Positions 43,701 to 53,438 of a stretch of 64,000 nucleotides of DNA are shown one piece after another (the first letter of the stretch is position 1; every line of letters begins with the position of its first letter). The notes under the pieces are model-generated. The model was not told the DNA's origin. It did not search any database and saw nothing but the letters and a program-made list of their open reading frames with translations. The DNA comes from Nematostella vectensis. Taxonomy: Eukaryota > Cnidaria > Anthozoa > Actiniaria > Edwardsiidae. A program made the translations under genes and the position numbers. The stretch spans positions 4,832,046 through 4,896,045 of the forward strand of contig NC_064041.1 of NCBI RefSeq assembly GCF_932526225.1. The letters are read 5' to 3'.

Positions 43701-44770
43701 GTATGCTCGACTGTGAGAAATACTTTTTGTCACAAAGCATCTCAAACCATAGTGACTCTACTATGTACAAATGTTAAGGGAAACCTGATGCTTTAAAAAG
43801 AGCTAAATGGATCAAGGAGGTTTAAAAGACGGGAAATACATCAACACTGGGTTGAAAGGTGTGTTTTACGCCTCTGAGGCTAAATTCAAACGTCATATTA
43901 TCCATGAGCCGTAAGTTTAATGCAAATTCATACAATTGAAGATGAAGATGGTCTATTTGCATTGAATACGGCTCATAGACGTTTAAACTCAGCCTGAAAA
44001 AGCAGGGCAGTTTCGCTGACGTTGCGCGTGTTAGCCCTTCGTTGGATACAAAAGCCGGGTGGGGTTTACCATCTTATTGTAGAATAAGAAAAAGAGAAGG
44101 CATTTGCTTCATGTTACCCCAACCGGCTGAAGTCTCTTTTGCTCCGACAAAGGTCTAAGGCTCAAAACGTCAATTTAAATACTCTGTTTTCACAAGCGTA
44201 AAACATACAATTCTATGTGTTGATTTTTCCCAGAATCCACCTCGTCTACAGACCAGCCTTTTATTCTAAAACTTGTTCGTAATTGTTTCTCTAGACATGA
44301 TAAATGTCTAGATAAATGGGAAAAAATGACACCTACCCTCTTTCCTATACAGGGAATGGCATAGCCTACCCCCCCCCCCCCCTTAATAATACAGAGAAAG
44401 GCTCTGTCGCGACTGCGCCACCCATTCACGGCACATTGCCCTATCCTTTGCATCTGCTTGATTTAATCTTATTAAAAAAAGCGTTCTAAACATGAGAACA
44501 GCAGACACCTATATCCCCCTAAGCCTACCTAAATCAGGCAACACGAAAATATATTCCATGCTAGCTCCGCCTTTAGGCAGTGCCAAGATCTACGTGTCTA
44601 AATTGCAGGGCTTTCCCATGGCGATAGTATTCAAATGCTGCGTGGTTTTCCTGTTCACGTGTTGTGCCACCCAGCACTGGATGTACACTGTGTGCATCAA
44701 ACCGGACGAATCATCCGTTCCCGGCGAAATAAAACGAGGTGAGAAGAAAACGCAAAGTTGCACGGAATAG
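28773..44770 (+). CDS. MFSD5: Molybdate-anion transporter-like MFS protein (MFSD5 homologue), complete
   Basis: Fourteen exons join in phase to 445 residues; human MFSD5 has about 450. Exons: 28773-28920, 30070-30214, 30393-30453, 31622-31729, 38814-38932, 39477-39613, 40433-40525, 41597-41664, 41882-41952, 42026-42080, 42778-42826, 43484-43537, 43633-43700, 44609-44770. All introns are GT...AG. Family motifs: AADWLQGPHVYALF after the first helix, ADKLGRKFNC (the loop 2-3 MFS signature), CGRFMGGIATSILFSAFESW, WTENYGD, LIQSLFEGSMYTFVLEWTPA, GKYVPEE and FRIPLN. About twelve membrane helices are expected. Vertebrate MFSD5 is linked to molybdate uptake; here the substrate is inferred by homology. 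The ATG sits in AAGATGGCG, a good initiation context. The gene is 16 kb because introns 3-10 are filled with transposons and a large minisatellite. Confidence 0.95.
30196..30353 (+). repeat. 81-bp duplication across an exon end and donor in MFSD5
   Basis: GTTCTTTTGCAGATAAACT|GTAAGTTGAAAAG (exon 2 end plus donor) and about 50 more intronic bases are repeated at 30277. The second copy reads AAATTTCAAGTTGAAAGG, so its GT donor is destroyed. Both copies end in AAAAATGTAGTTTTCATA. Confidence 0.85.
31738..31908. mobile_element. Short MITE, CAGGGGC...GCCCCTG ends
   Basis: Begins CAGGGGCCGATCTAGG and ends CTGGATCCGCCCCTG, imperfect inverted repeats of hAT-like type (CAG...CTG). It starts eight bases after the donor of MFSD5 exon 4. 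The target duplication is unclear. Confidence 0.6.
32150..32303 (+). repeat. Degenerate left remnant of the 42-bp minisatellite
   Basis: Diverged units such as CAACCCTTCCCTTAATGCAA and ATCCTTCCCAGAATGCAACA precede the LTR element. They match the array at 36549-38580, showing the element inserted into the array. Confidence 0.8.
32304..32389 (-). repeat. 3' LTR (left copy)
   Basis: 86 bp, TGTTATGGAATACC... to ...CGAATAAAACA on the minus strand; preceded on the outer side by target duplication CAACC. AATAAA inside could serve as its polyadenylation signal. Confidence 0.85.
33057..33980 (-). pseudogene. Integrase part of the Ty3-like element
   Basis: Contains an HHCC-type zinc motif (HASHLG ... 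CSTCQEM), then a DDE core with DCLEV, SDKGTNYSS and KSNGKVESAVE. The frame closes after KSLLE, before the usual integrase C-terminal part, and is separated from the polymerase by frameshifts near 34000-34170. Confidence 0.85.
34171..35161 (-). pseudogene. Reverse transcriptase and RNase H part of the Ty3-like element
   Basis: Two overlapping frames (34820-35161 and 34171-34884) carry consecutive RT blocks: VVVRQPNKLRVRLDPSELN and DAKDGFLQV, then AVHDDIIIYG (the catalytic DD), VTYLGHVLSAEGI and the RNase H start TIESDSSNVGLG. A frameshift lies near 34830. Confidence 0.85.
35315..36269 (-). pseudogene. Gag, zinc-knuckle and protease remnants of the Ty3-like element
   Basis: The gag start MAKSLPMPQLIEMQGDMA is at 36269. 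Two CCHC-like knuckles (CKYCGDSHAAGKC, CSNCSKKNHFARVC) lie near 35590-35670. LDTRATCS follows where the protease DTGA site is expected, so the glycine is replaced by arginine. Frame breaks separate gag from the knuckles. Confidence 0.75.
36450..36467 (-). promoter_or_regulatory. Primer-binding site of the LTR element
   Basis: TGGTGTAAGAAGCGGGAT immediately inside the 5' LTR on the minus strand. It starts with TGG, the complement of a tRNA CCA end. Which tRNA it fits was not determined. Confidence 0.6.
36468..36548 (-). repeat. 5' LTR (right copy)
   Basis: 81 bp, matches the left copy except for a 5-bp deletion and a few substitutions; followed by CAACC on the outer side. Confidence 0.85.
36549..38580 (+). 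repeat. 42-bp minisatellite, about 48 units, with higher-order structure
   Basis: Unit: ACCCTTCCCTGAATGCAACA plus GATGGTCTATTTCACCCAACCA. Units are nearly identical; variants (CCACCCAGCC, TTTACCC, GAATGAAACAG) recur in ordered blocks. The combination ACTAACCC, two units, then AACCCTCCCTG (one base lost) appears at 37261 and again at 38100, a spacing of 839 bp or 20 units. Fourteen-codon frames such as IDHLLHSGKGWLGE on the minus strand are repeat artefacts. Lies in MFSD5 intron 4. Confidence 0.97.
40206..40387. mobile_element. MITE with CAGGCGCGTAC ends, copy 1
   Basis: Starts CAGGCGCGTACCCAGGATTG and ends CCTGTGTACGCGCCTG, 16-bp inverted repeats with one mismatch. It ends 45 bp before MFSD5 exon 7. 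Contains a poly-G run and AATAAGAAATGACCCACTTT, shared with copies at 42283 and 51695. Confidence 0.75.
40586..41547 (-). mobile_element. Degenerate Tc1/mariner element
   Basis: 962 bp with inverted ends CAGGGTGGATCAAAACTTCG (left) and the related CAGGGTGGATTAAAAGTTCG (right), flanked by TA on both sides. On the minus strand, remnants of a transposase N-terminal helix-turn-helix (AAILRSSGYSFREIARK) are followed by a stop codon and frame breaks. Lies within MFSD5 intron 7. Confidence 0.88.
42283..42422. mobile_element. MITE with CAGGCGCGTAC ends, copy 2
   Basis: GGGCGCGTACCCAGGATTGG on the left and GTGTACGCGC on the right, with the shared interior TATGGAAAAAGCATAGTATT. Lies in MFSD5 intron 10. 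Confidence 0.7.
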
Positions 44771-44823
44771 AAAACATTACGAATATATTCTTCGTACCAT
44801 TATATAAAAGAATATGGAGAAAA

Positions 44824-45097
44824 TTACAGTGAGGACACAGAAAGTGGGCCATGCTGAACAACTTTGACCAATCAGAATCGGCTTGAACACCGTAAACATT
44901 TCGAAAAAAAAGTTCAGCCAATGAGAAACGCCGGGAAACTACGTACGCGTAGTCGATCATTTTTGTCTTTAGATTGAGCGTGGGAACACCCTAACCTGAT
45001 TGGCAGGCACTTATTTTTTTAATGTTTACGGTGTACAAGCCAAATCTGATTGGTCAAAGTTGTTCAGCATGGCCAGCTTTCTGTGTCCTCACTGTAA
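44824..45097. repeat. 77-bp inverted repeat (hairpin) just past MFSD5
   Basis: Arms 44824-44900 (TTACAGTGAGGACACAGAAA...) and 45021-45097 (...TTTCTGTGTCCTCACTGTAA) pair with few mismatches around a 120-bp loop. They begin 54 bp after the MFSD5 stop codon, so they may lie in its 3' untranslated region. Could also be a foldback MITE. Confidence 0.85.
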
Positions 45098-45098
45098 C

Positions 45099-45104
45099 AA
45101 TAAA
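45099..45104 (+). other. Candidate polyadenylation signal AATAAA
   Basis: First AATAAA on the plus strand after the MFSD5 stop codon, directly after the right hairpin arm. If used, the transcript would contain the whole inverted repeat. Confidence 0.4.
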
Positions 45105-46356
45105 ATTTTCCCAGATAATTCCAAGATATATTCCATGAAAAATACCCCCATTTTATACATTAGTAAATATTGGTGTAAAAATATTGTTTTCCGTGGTTTT
45201 ACTCGATCCCTCCTACGTTGTCATACATTGGACCGTTACCGTTGTCTCTCAAGGAAGGGGACTCCTACATTGATGTAAACTTAAATAGTTTCTGTCAACC
45301 GCCTTTTTGAATCTTTGCAAAATAAAAAGTATGGGTAAAGTATCCAACTTTTATCGGCTAACTGGGATCTTTAACTCCTTCGATCGTATCTCTTCACAGA
45401 GGAGGTTATTCTGCAACCATAGCTACAAGCACTGCACGCCGCTTCGCTAGCCCATAATGCAGTGGGCCGCTATTCCAAGACGAGTTCGAGCCTTTGAGTT
45501 ACTCAGTAGTGTCTAAGCCGGCCAATAGTATCTAGACAGCCGCCAACACTTGGAAGCCACTTCAGAGTGGCCGTAGCAGAGTCATCAATATATAGCCAAT
45601 ATCTAATACACCAATAACTTGAATCCGACCTGCCAAATTTTCGTCTTTAATAAGATTTCTTCAGCCAATATCTATATATATATATTTTTTTTTGGGGGGG
45701 GGGGGGGCACAGTCACGCCCCTACTAATTATTTCCTCATAATTTGTCCTGCACTGGATAAGCAACTCAATAGAGACGGGTAAATGTTTAACTCAAGGAAG
45801 TCAACCAATTGTACGCTCTCAGTGATGGCTCAAGTTTGTACTAGCTCGTTTCTATCTGCAAGCTTATTTTGTTTGACTTTATGAAATAACTTCGACTTTA
45901 GAGCCCCCCCCCCCCCACCCACAACCCACAACCCACGAAAATAGGCCTATTGGCTTCAAATTTTAAAAATATTGAAATATTTCCAGGGGTGTGAGTGTGA
46001 GTATTCCTTGAGGGGCTAAAATGACAAATTTATTCCCTCCGTGTGTATTAGGCGGTGGGGGAGATTACTGGATTTAATTTGCCGTTAAACATTTTGTCAG
46101 GTTTGATTCTTTATTCTAGAGAATATTATATAAAACGATTAAAAACGTATTTCCATTAATACGAGGTACGTGGTATTTTAAATGTAGATATAATAAATGA
46201 TCTTACTATGAAATGATGGAATAGCCAAATGAATTAGAATTAGAATTGTTATTAAAAGCGAAAGAGATGACCCCAAATAACCCCACTTCGAATAGTTCAT
46301 TGTGAAAGTGCGTAAACCGCGCACAATGGGTAGGCGCCACGGCCAATGTAGATATA
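45105..46356. other. Stretch without a recognised gene
   Basis: A poly-G run and dispersed repeat GGCACAGTCACGCCCCTACT lie near 45690-45722, and a poly-C run near 45905. No exon-like frame recognised. Confidence 0.5.
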
Positions 46357-46455
46357 CAGCTATTTCAAAAAACGTTGTCAAAGAGCGCTCTGCCGCACGC
46401 TCCCATACCGCGAGGTGGTATGAGTAATATATGTTGTAACAAGTTTTCAGTAAAT

Positions 46456-46572
46456 ATGCCGCAGTCTTATAGTGAAGACCTTCGCTGGCGAGTTATCTGG
46501 ATGGTACAGGTTCTTGAATTATCTATCGAAGACACTGCGGCATTTTTTTTTATGTGCCGCGTACAATTGTAA
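46456..46572 (+). pseudogene. Transposase helix-turn-helix fragment
   Basis: MPQSYSEDLRWRVIWMVQVL followed by SIEDTAAFFFM resembles the N-terminal DNA-binding domain of IS630/Tc1-type transposases (M-P-x-x-Y-S-x-D-x-R-W-R). It stops after MCRVQL; no DDE domain follows. Confidence 0.7.
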
Positions 46573-47063
46573 AAGGTATCTGCAAAAATAGATAGGGACG
46601 ACAACGGCAACGCGAAAGACGACGGCAGAAAACAATTGAGAATTCAAAGAGCCAGATGTGAAATATACTCTGAAATTGGTTCTGTCTGATATATTTCAGC
46701 CGTTTTTCTTCAAACGACAACGTGAAAAATCCAAGTTTCATGGTGTAGCGAGGACGGGAACGTTTGCGCTGAAAACTAGACTATCCTTGTTCGCTATGCA
46801 AGACATAAGATTCTAGGTTTTGCTATAGTTTTTTTGGGGGGAATACATAAACGAGTGAATTTTACCTAAACTTGTTTAAATTTGAGCGCAAAGTATGAAA
46901 GTTTTTTTGGGTTCTCCCTGCAGTCGGTCGCCGTCGTCGTTGCTATCGTTCAGGCACTTTGCCAACAGGTTTTCTTGTAGTTTAACTACGAGTCTCCGTT
47001 TGACATCTCTCTTACGGGATAGGTGCCAAACCTGCTCTTGTTTCCTTGTTTAAGGACGCGCAG

Positions 47064-47311
47064 ATATACACCTATTTCAATAAACGTTTTCAGTGCGAAT
47101 GGCAATCGGCAAATGGCAATTCTAAGACCAATCACTGCTTATAGGTATAATTATGTGTAAGAATAAAGATGATAAGTAATATAATCACAGAAATTATTCA
47201 CATCTTCCTACATTCAGTAGAAATTTGACTATTTCCATGGTATCTTTTGATAGGAGAACTTCCATTTGACAATCGCCATTTGCACTGACAACGTTATTTG
47301 AGATAAGTGTA
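47064..47311. mobile_element. Nested MITE
   Basis: TATACACCTATTTCAATAAA at the left faces the inverted copy TATACACTTATCTCAAATAA at the right, followed in both by ACGTT(T/G)TCAGTGC(G/A)AATGGC. Related to the ends of the enclosing Tc1-like element. Confidence 0.65.
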
Positions 47312-48843
47312 TATTTAGAAAACTATCAGACTGTACTGCCGTACTGTGTACTGTACTGTACTGAGCGGCAGAGCGCTCTTTGACAACGTTTATTGAAATA
47401 GCTGTAAACCTTTCGTGAGGGACGAACCATTTGAAAAGTGAAGGGGGGGAGGGGTTCGTAAGAAACAAAAAAAATCAATGAAAAGCAATGAAAAGCCTGG
47501 GGAAAAAATGCATACAACAGTTTAAAATAATTCTTGCACGTGTTGGAGACAAGAAGAAACATGCACGACTGAAACCTCCCCATACCCCTCCCCCTTCACT
47601 TTTCTAATGGTTCTTCCCCAAGGGGTCATGTACACCCTCACACAAAGGGGTTGGAGCGATCGTCGAAAGCGAGGCCGGACAACTGAAGATGGAGCTTTTC
47701 GAAGCCAGAGGAAGACAGAAGCTTTTCGTATCCGGCTTAACACAGTGACCCCTCAACCGGCCTGTACCGGCTTTGGTAAGTACCCACAACCCAAAAAATT
47801 CATAAATGCAAAATAAACACAACAAGATGAAGATACTCAGGCATCAGTCTAAGGGATAAATGGTCTTGAAGATATGCATCCAACCAAGGTGTTGGCATCT
47901 ACTCTTAAGCCAAATAATAGCACAGGTTCTTTGACAAATCTCAAATCGAACAAGGAGAGAAAAGCAGAATCACCCCTCTCAATAAAACGCTTAAAATACC
48001 ACACAAGGGAGAGAGATCAGCAAACACAGCTCAAGACACAAATAGATACCTTTATTCTGATCCTCCAGGTACATTTCCATGGCTTCAAAACACAATGTCC
48101 ACTCCTTGAAGGATTGTACAACCACGAATACGTATTGTAAAGCATTCTGGGAGATCCAGGGGAAAATTCACGAGGGGAGGGCCAGTCAACACTCCTCTCC
48201 ACAAAGTCAGATGGTTTTTTATAAGTCTTTTCACCCCGAAGCCAAACAAATCAATTCCAGGTCATACAGACCAAGAATAGCAGTGTAAACAATTTTGGAA
48301 TCAATTTGGTTTCAGAAAAGACAGTATTTAGGAGAGCTGTGGTGATTCATTAGAAAATTATTTTCTCATCCAGGCAAAGCCCACCTTTGCTTGCAAATAT
48401 CCATAAGCAAAGAACTCAATTATGCCCCAAAAGACTTCATGATGTCCTGAGACACTCTCCTAATATGCTCATAGCTGTATTTTTGATGAAAAATACAAGC
48501 AACCATCAACTTGTGCTGGCTTCAGCACAACGACGAGGGATTAAACGTGGGGACCGCAAAGCACTGTTGGAAAGCTTGGATACCGCTGACTAGGTGCAGC
48601 TGTGTTTGACTTTGACGGGCTGTATAAAACTCAGAATAGGGGGGGAGGTATCTGTTTTCAGTCTGTTTTTTGTAAATTCAGCTCAAAAAAAGCAAGGAGT
48701 CAATGGGTTAAAGAATGTCGATCAACCACTCCTTTGTTATTGTTTATCAATGAAACTATAGCGGCTAATTCGTAAGGAAACGATAACAATCTACGAATTA
48801 TGTCTGATACGTTATTGACGTTATTTGATTTAAAATTTCTTGG

Positions 48844-49050
48844 CTACTCGCTTGAATAAACCGATGGCAATGGATTCTTTGTGTGATTCGGCATTGAGCG
48901 GGAGCATAAAATGGCGGCGCGATGGGCCCCCTTCAAGGTGTCCGAGAATCCACATTCGCTGCGAAGCGAGCGCACAGCGGAAAGGTACACTTTAATAGAT
49001 GCGTAGTGATCGAAGCCACCAAGTCTGTGACGAAAAGGCATAGGGTCCAC
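48844..49050 (-). pseudogene. Tyrosine recombinase N-terminal fragment
   Basis: RLGGFDHYASIKVYLSAVRS followed by LRSECGFSDTLKGAHRA resembles the SAM-like core-binding domain of DIRS-type recombinases. The catalytic RHRY part is absent. Confidence 0.6.
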
Positions 49051-49239
49051 TTATCTAGCCGACACGGAGAACTGGTCAAATGGAGCCTGGTCAGATCGAG
49101 CAGTAGCGGGGGACTTAAATAAATAAATAAAAAAATAAATTGGAGTAGCTAATCACTCTCAGCTATATGCTAAATTACGAGAGCGCAGATTCACGTGTGG
49201 TCGAGTTGAAGGCATAGCAAGGCGCCTCAGGCAGCCGCC

Positions 49240-49455
49240 ATACAACTTATGTCTGACCAGGGATCACAACTAAGATCGAAATTGTTGGTTTTGTGGAGGA
49301 AGGAAAACCGGAGAACCCGGAGAAAAACCCTCGGAGCAAAGGCGAGACCAACTAACTCGACTCACGTCGGAACCGGGAATCGAACCCAGAACCCAGTGGT
49401 GAGATACACAGGCACTACAGGGCGACGCTCTGCCAACTGCGCCACCTAGGCTCCC
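49240..49455 (-). mobile_element. tRNA-derived SINE
   Basis: On the minus strand the head reads GGTGGCGCAGTTGGCAGAGCG (A box, 49428-49444), then GGGTTCGATTCCCGGT (B box, 49372-49387), the spacing of a tRNA-type Pol III promoter. A conserved body follows with GGGTTTTTCTCCGGGTTCTC. It sits between the two halves of the DIRS-like element, so it inserted into it. Confidence 0.85.
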
Positions 49456-49729
49456 AAAAAGTCACCGCCCTTTAAAGGGGCAGTGTAAGGTTAAAAGCCT
49501 TTCAATAGCTCTAGGGCCCCCTTGCGCTAAGAGACAACGTGACCTTTTTGGGTGGCTAATTCAAACAAAAATAATCACAGAAATTACTGCGACCTTCAAA
49601 CTAGAGAACTGAACCCTTTCTTAAAAAAAAATTCTGGCCTTTTTCCTAAGCGCTGAATAAGTTGCTTTTTGTTGATGTTATTTTGCCGCTAAAAGCCAGA
49701 GCGCGCTCTTGTTTGCCACACAAACAGTC

Positions 49730-50080
49730 ACGTGATCTCTTGGCCCCTGTTGCAATGGTATCGGAGTTGGCTGGCACTCTGGGTACGGTGCCATCGCCTG
49801 AAATCCTGGTAAAGAAAAACGGGACAATGCGTCAGCAATGAGATTGTGACAGCCCGGAATATGCTCGGAACAACAATAGCAATTGAACCGTGCAGCAGAA
49901 AAGAGGAGATCTTACAAAAGCTGCACATCAATTCGGGTAGTTTGTGTGGCGCCTGGCTCACGGCGAATGTTGAAGAGCGGGATAAACTTGCTAAACAACT
50001 TCTCGCGATGAACGTAGCGGGTGGGAAATGCTTTACTAATCGATTAAAGTCAGGGACCACGGAGTATCGGCTGTGATTGA
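49730..50080 (-). pseudogene. RNase H end of the DIRS-like element
   Basis: The minus strand encodes IPGCHNLIADALSRFSLPGF, matching the 'G.HN..ADALSR' block between RNase H and recombinase in DIRS-type elements. Upstream sequence is frame-broken. Confidence 0.65.
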
Positions 50081-50960
50081 CGGTGATTTAATTGACGATA
50101 ATCAAATGTAAACTGGAATACAAAACGATAAATGAACTAATAACTAAATGATAGCATTACAAGATATCAGAATCACGTAAAGATAAATAGCATACATTCC
50201 AATCATAGTTGCGGTATAACAAAATCTAGAAACGAAGCTCCTAAGTTAAGTTGCTTTGGTTGAAAACACTACACCGGCAACAATTGTAATAGCACAGCAA
50301 TAGAATCATGGCAGAAATTAGTATCTAAAGAGCTAACACTACATGATATAATTTTGGTTGTGCTTGTGTTGCCACTACAAGCGACATGAAAATAAGCTAA
50401 CGAGGTATGGGACAACTGTAAAATAGCCAAAACATTTCTATGATCAATATTGTAGCAATAATTGAGATATATAGGGACTAGGCTACAGTAGATAAGACGC
50501 TAAAGTAGGCAAAGCAATTTAAGGCGTTGCCACATGCTAGGCTAAGGAGCATACTAAAATGAAAGTACTAAAAACTATATGCCTAAGGCTAGTACTCATG
50601 AACAAGGCGTAGACATAATTACTGTACTTACACATCAGTTCCCGCTTGCACTCTAAATGGCCAAAGGAATGCTCCAAAATACTAGATGATACTCAAAAAA
50701 GAGGTGCTCTTGAACGTAAAAGCTAACTTAGACTAACGCTACTGGCAAGGGCGCTAACATTTTTATGCGTACCCACGTGGGGTAGCTTATGACGTAATTT
50801 TAGATAAACAAGATCGACGAATAGAATCACTAAATGAATCAAATAGAAGAGCCTCGATTCTATGCTCTTTACAGTTTGGGAGTGCGTGAGTTTAGCAGCG
50901 TGACCACTGCCTCGTTATCGCATCGGAAACGTACATGAGTTCGGGCCCACAACCACCGGA

Positions 50961-51306
50961 AAGGGACCTTAAGCAACGACGACGGTAACGTGGACGACGA
51001 CGGCAGAAAACAATGGAATTTGATTCAGAATTCAATAGCAGCAAGTGAAAATGCGTTCTGTCTGATACATTTCAGCCGTTTTCCATCAAACCACGGCGTG
51101 AAAACTCCAACTTTCACGGTCAATTGAGGACGCGAACCTAGGTTCGCTTCTTTAGAAATGATGTCCTTACATTATTTTTATCTGTCTCTGACTATAATGT
51201 TTTGCTTATTCGATAGCAATTAAATTATTACTGATCGCCAAGCGCGAACACATCTTCTTCGATCGCGTGTGTCTTCGTCGTCCTTGCTTAAGGCCTTAAG
51301 GTCCCT
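50961..51306. mobile_element. MITE with AAGGGACCTTAAGC ends
   Basis: Left AAGGGACCTTAAGCAACGAC; right GTCGTCCTTGCTTAAGGCCTTAAGGTCCCT, an inverted repeat with a short insertion. Interior CAGAAAACAAT and TCTGTCTGATACATTTCAGC recur near 46620-46700, and a related end AGGGAATTTAAGCAACTACG lies at 54910. Confidence 0.7.
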
Positions 51307-51694
51307 AATAACTCCTTGTACGCAATAGACCGCGCTGTCTGATTCGCCTACTACCGACCGTTCAAGGACGGCAGAGTCGCCTCCTACCGGCCGTTCAAGG
51401 ACGGCAAAGGGGTCACAAAAGTGTGGGGATGGGAGTAACTGTAAAAATAAACACATACAGTCTTGATATACACTGTAAATAATACGCAGTATCGATTTAT
51501 CATGTAACGCCCGATATATATTTAAACCTTGCGTTTATTTGAAAAATCACCTACTCAGAAAAGAGCGGGGGAGGGGGGGGGGCTGCCACTTCACTCCCTT
51601 ACATTTTAAACTGGGAGGCAAGTTCCACTGCGAATAACTCGAAATCTACTTGAACTGCTTGTTATTTCTACAAGCGCGTATATAGGGAGCGTAA

Positions 51695-51830
51695 AGGCAC
51701 GTACCCAGGATTGGCTGAGGAGGGGTGGATGCGCAGTCATAGGTATCATATGGAAAAAGCATAGTATTTGAAGATTAATTAATAAGAAATGACCCACTGA
51801 GCACACCCTTGTGTACGAGCTAGAACGTGA
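51695..51830. mobile_element. MITE with GGCGCGTAC-type ends, copy 3
   Basis: AGGCACGTACCCAGGATTGG at the left and CCTTGTGTACGAGCT at the right, with the interior shared with the copies at 40206 and 42283. Confidence 0.65.
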
Positions 51831-52008
51831 TAAAAATGATGCCACCCGAGAGAAGTTGTTCCGCTTTTCGTTGGAGCTGAGAAAAGCTGCCGTCAATAAT
51901 GTATCAGGCTTCATTCGTAGATAGTTAATTTGAAGTTTTCTTGCAAATGAACCGTTGCATTTTCATGTAACAACAATGACAAAGGAGTGGTTGATCGACA
52001 TTCTTTAA

Positions 52009-53438
52009 GCAAAGGTTATAAATCTTGGCTAAATCCTGGCAAAATCTATTTATTGCAACAACTTCAAGAAATTGACTTTATTACAGATATACTTGGTACG
52101 CAAATAACAGATGAATTCGATACACAAATAATTCGTCTGGTTCGCCCGTGTGGACAAACAGGAAGCTTATTCGATGCCGAAACCTCGTGTTTTAACGTAC
52201 TTCATGACAAAGACGGGACAATAACTCGATGGGAGCCTCGCCCAGCAAGTGGGGGAGCTCATAGCATGATTCGACAAACAAGAAGTACATACACTTCGCA
52301 TAAACTACCATATGGCCAAATATGGCCAAAGTATTTGCGTTTTTCTGGGTATTGAGGAAGGCCAATCACGCCGCAATTTTACAAACCCGAGCAACACCTA
52401 GACACACAAAGCATTCATCTCGCTAATTCAAGCGAGCAACTCTGTCCATACTTTCAACCAAATGTCTCAAATAAAGATCTGACCTAAATCGTGAATAGTT
52501 GTTCTGAAATGGTCTAACAAATAAATCCTAGCATTTAGTTGATTGATGTTTCGAGTGAAGGTGGCATTATCTAGAGAAGGTGAAAGACGAACATAACGTT
52601 ATCCACTCAAGCAGACACAAACTCATACAAGTAGCTACAAACGTAGCTACCTATAGCCGCGTATGCCCTTACAGCCACGCGTGTCCCTTCAGCCACGTGA
52701 CTCCATACAGCCACGTGACTCCCTTCAGCCACGTGACTCCCTACAGAAACTTTTCGCTCACAGGAGGAGAAGGAAGTAGGATAGACGAGTCTTTTGCATT
52801 CTCTCAGTCTTTTGTATTCACTTAGCCGGGACTGGAAATTCAAGAAAGAACCAGCGAACGTGATGTGCTCCCCTTCAGCGTAGGTCCGGCTGGGAAATGT
52901 GCCAAACTAGAAATACCTTGTTATAGTAGGAGATACCTTATAGCCCCGGGAGTCATGTGGGTTGAAAAGAACCAAGACGCGGAACATCTGTCAACATATT
53001 TTCTACCGTAACAAAGCGTCAGTCAAATCTATCAAACTATTATACAACTACAAGCAACTAGTATACAAAGTTTCTTGTTCACTTTAATATGTAAAGCATA
53101 ATTAATGTTTTATCAGTATGACAATAGATAAGATTGAAGCTTTGAAAATGATAAACAAATAAAGATTGTGATGTATTTTTCATTTTATCATAATTTATTT
53201 CGCCAATAGTTATTACTGCACATTCTGACATACAGCCTTTGTCGAGATCAAATGTCACAATATGTTAAAAGCGGAAAGTTTGCATAATATAAACAACTTT
53301 TATTGGTCGTTCTCGGTCAGAGAAAGGCATACGTCATCAGCTGCCATCAATCATACACACATGAACAGTGCTTCGAGTTGGGCGCTGTTCGGTGACCAAA
53401 CCCCTTGACATGGGCCAAGCGCTCTCATAGTCGCGAAG
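52009..53438. other. Upstream region of the secreted-protein gene
   Basis: A 122-codon frame at 51987-52355 has no recognisable family and overlaps the inverted repeat, so I do not call it. A short repeat with CACGTG lies at 52640-52746. The stretch before 53439 should hold the promoter; no clear TATA box was assigned. Confidence 0.5.
52640..52746. repeat. 18-bp repeat with CACGTG E-box core, about five units
   Basis: Units of AGCCACGTGACTCCCTAC, three with perfect CACGTGAC and two diverged, 0.7 kb upstream of the start codon at 53439. CACGTG is the palindromic core bound by many bHLH factors; a regulatory role is only possible. Confidence 0.75.

Larger units (their letters stand above)
46357..47404 (+). 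mobile_element. Tc1/IS630-like transposon remnant
   Basis: Long inverted ends: left CAGCTATTTCAAAAAACGTT with GTCAAAGAGCGCTCTGCCGC; right is its inverted copy with a few differences. TA flanks both ends. A transposase N-terminal fragment starts at 46456. A nested smaller inverted-repeat element (47064-47311) and a MITE-like block near 46590-46770 interrupt it. Confidence 0.8.
48708..52008 (-). mobile_element. DIRS-like tyrosine-recombinase retroelement remnant
   Basis: A 37-bp inverted repeat with one mismatch (TTAAAGAATGTCGATCAACC... at 48708-48744; inverted at 51972-52008) brackets minus-strand fragments of a tyrosine-recombinase retroelement: HNLIADALSRF at the RNase H end (about 49800) and a recombinase core-binding piece (SIKVYLSAVRSLRSECGF, about 48950). 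The order fits DIRS/Ngaro elements, and inverted terminal repeats are a DIRS feature. Assigning the repeats to the same element is inference. Confidence 0.6.

Noticed and set aside
49372-49444. Functional tRNA gene
   Set aside because: A and B boxes are present, but the sequence does not fold into a full cloverleaf and continues into a SINE body.
51987-52355. 122-codon frame
   Set aside because: No recognisable family, overlaps the 37-bp inverted repeat of the DIRS-like element, and has no splice partner.
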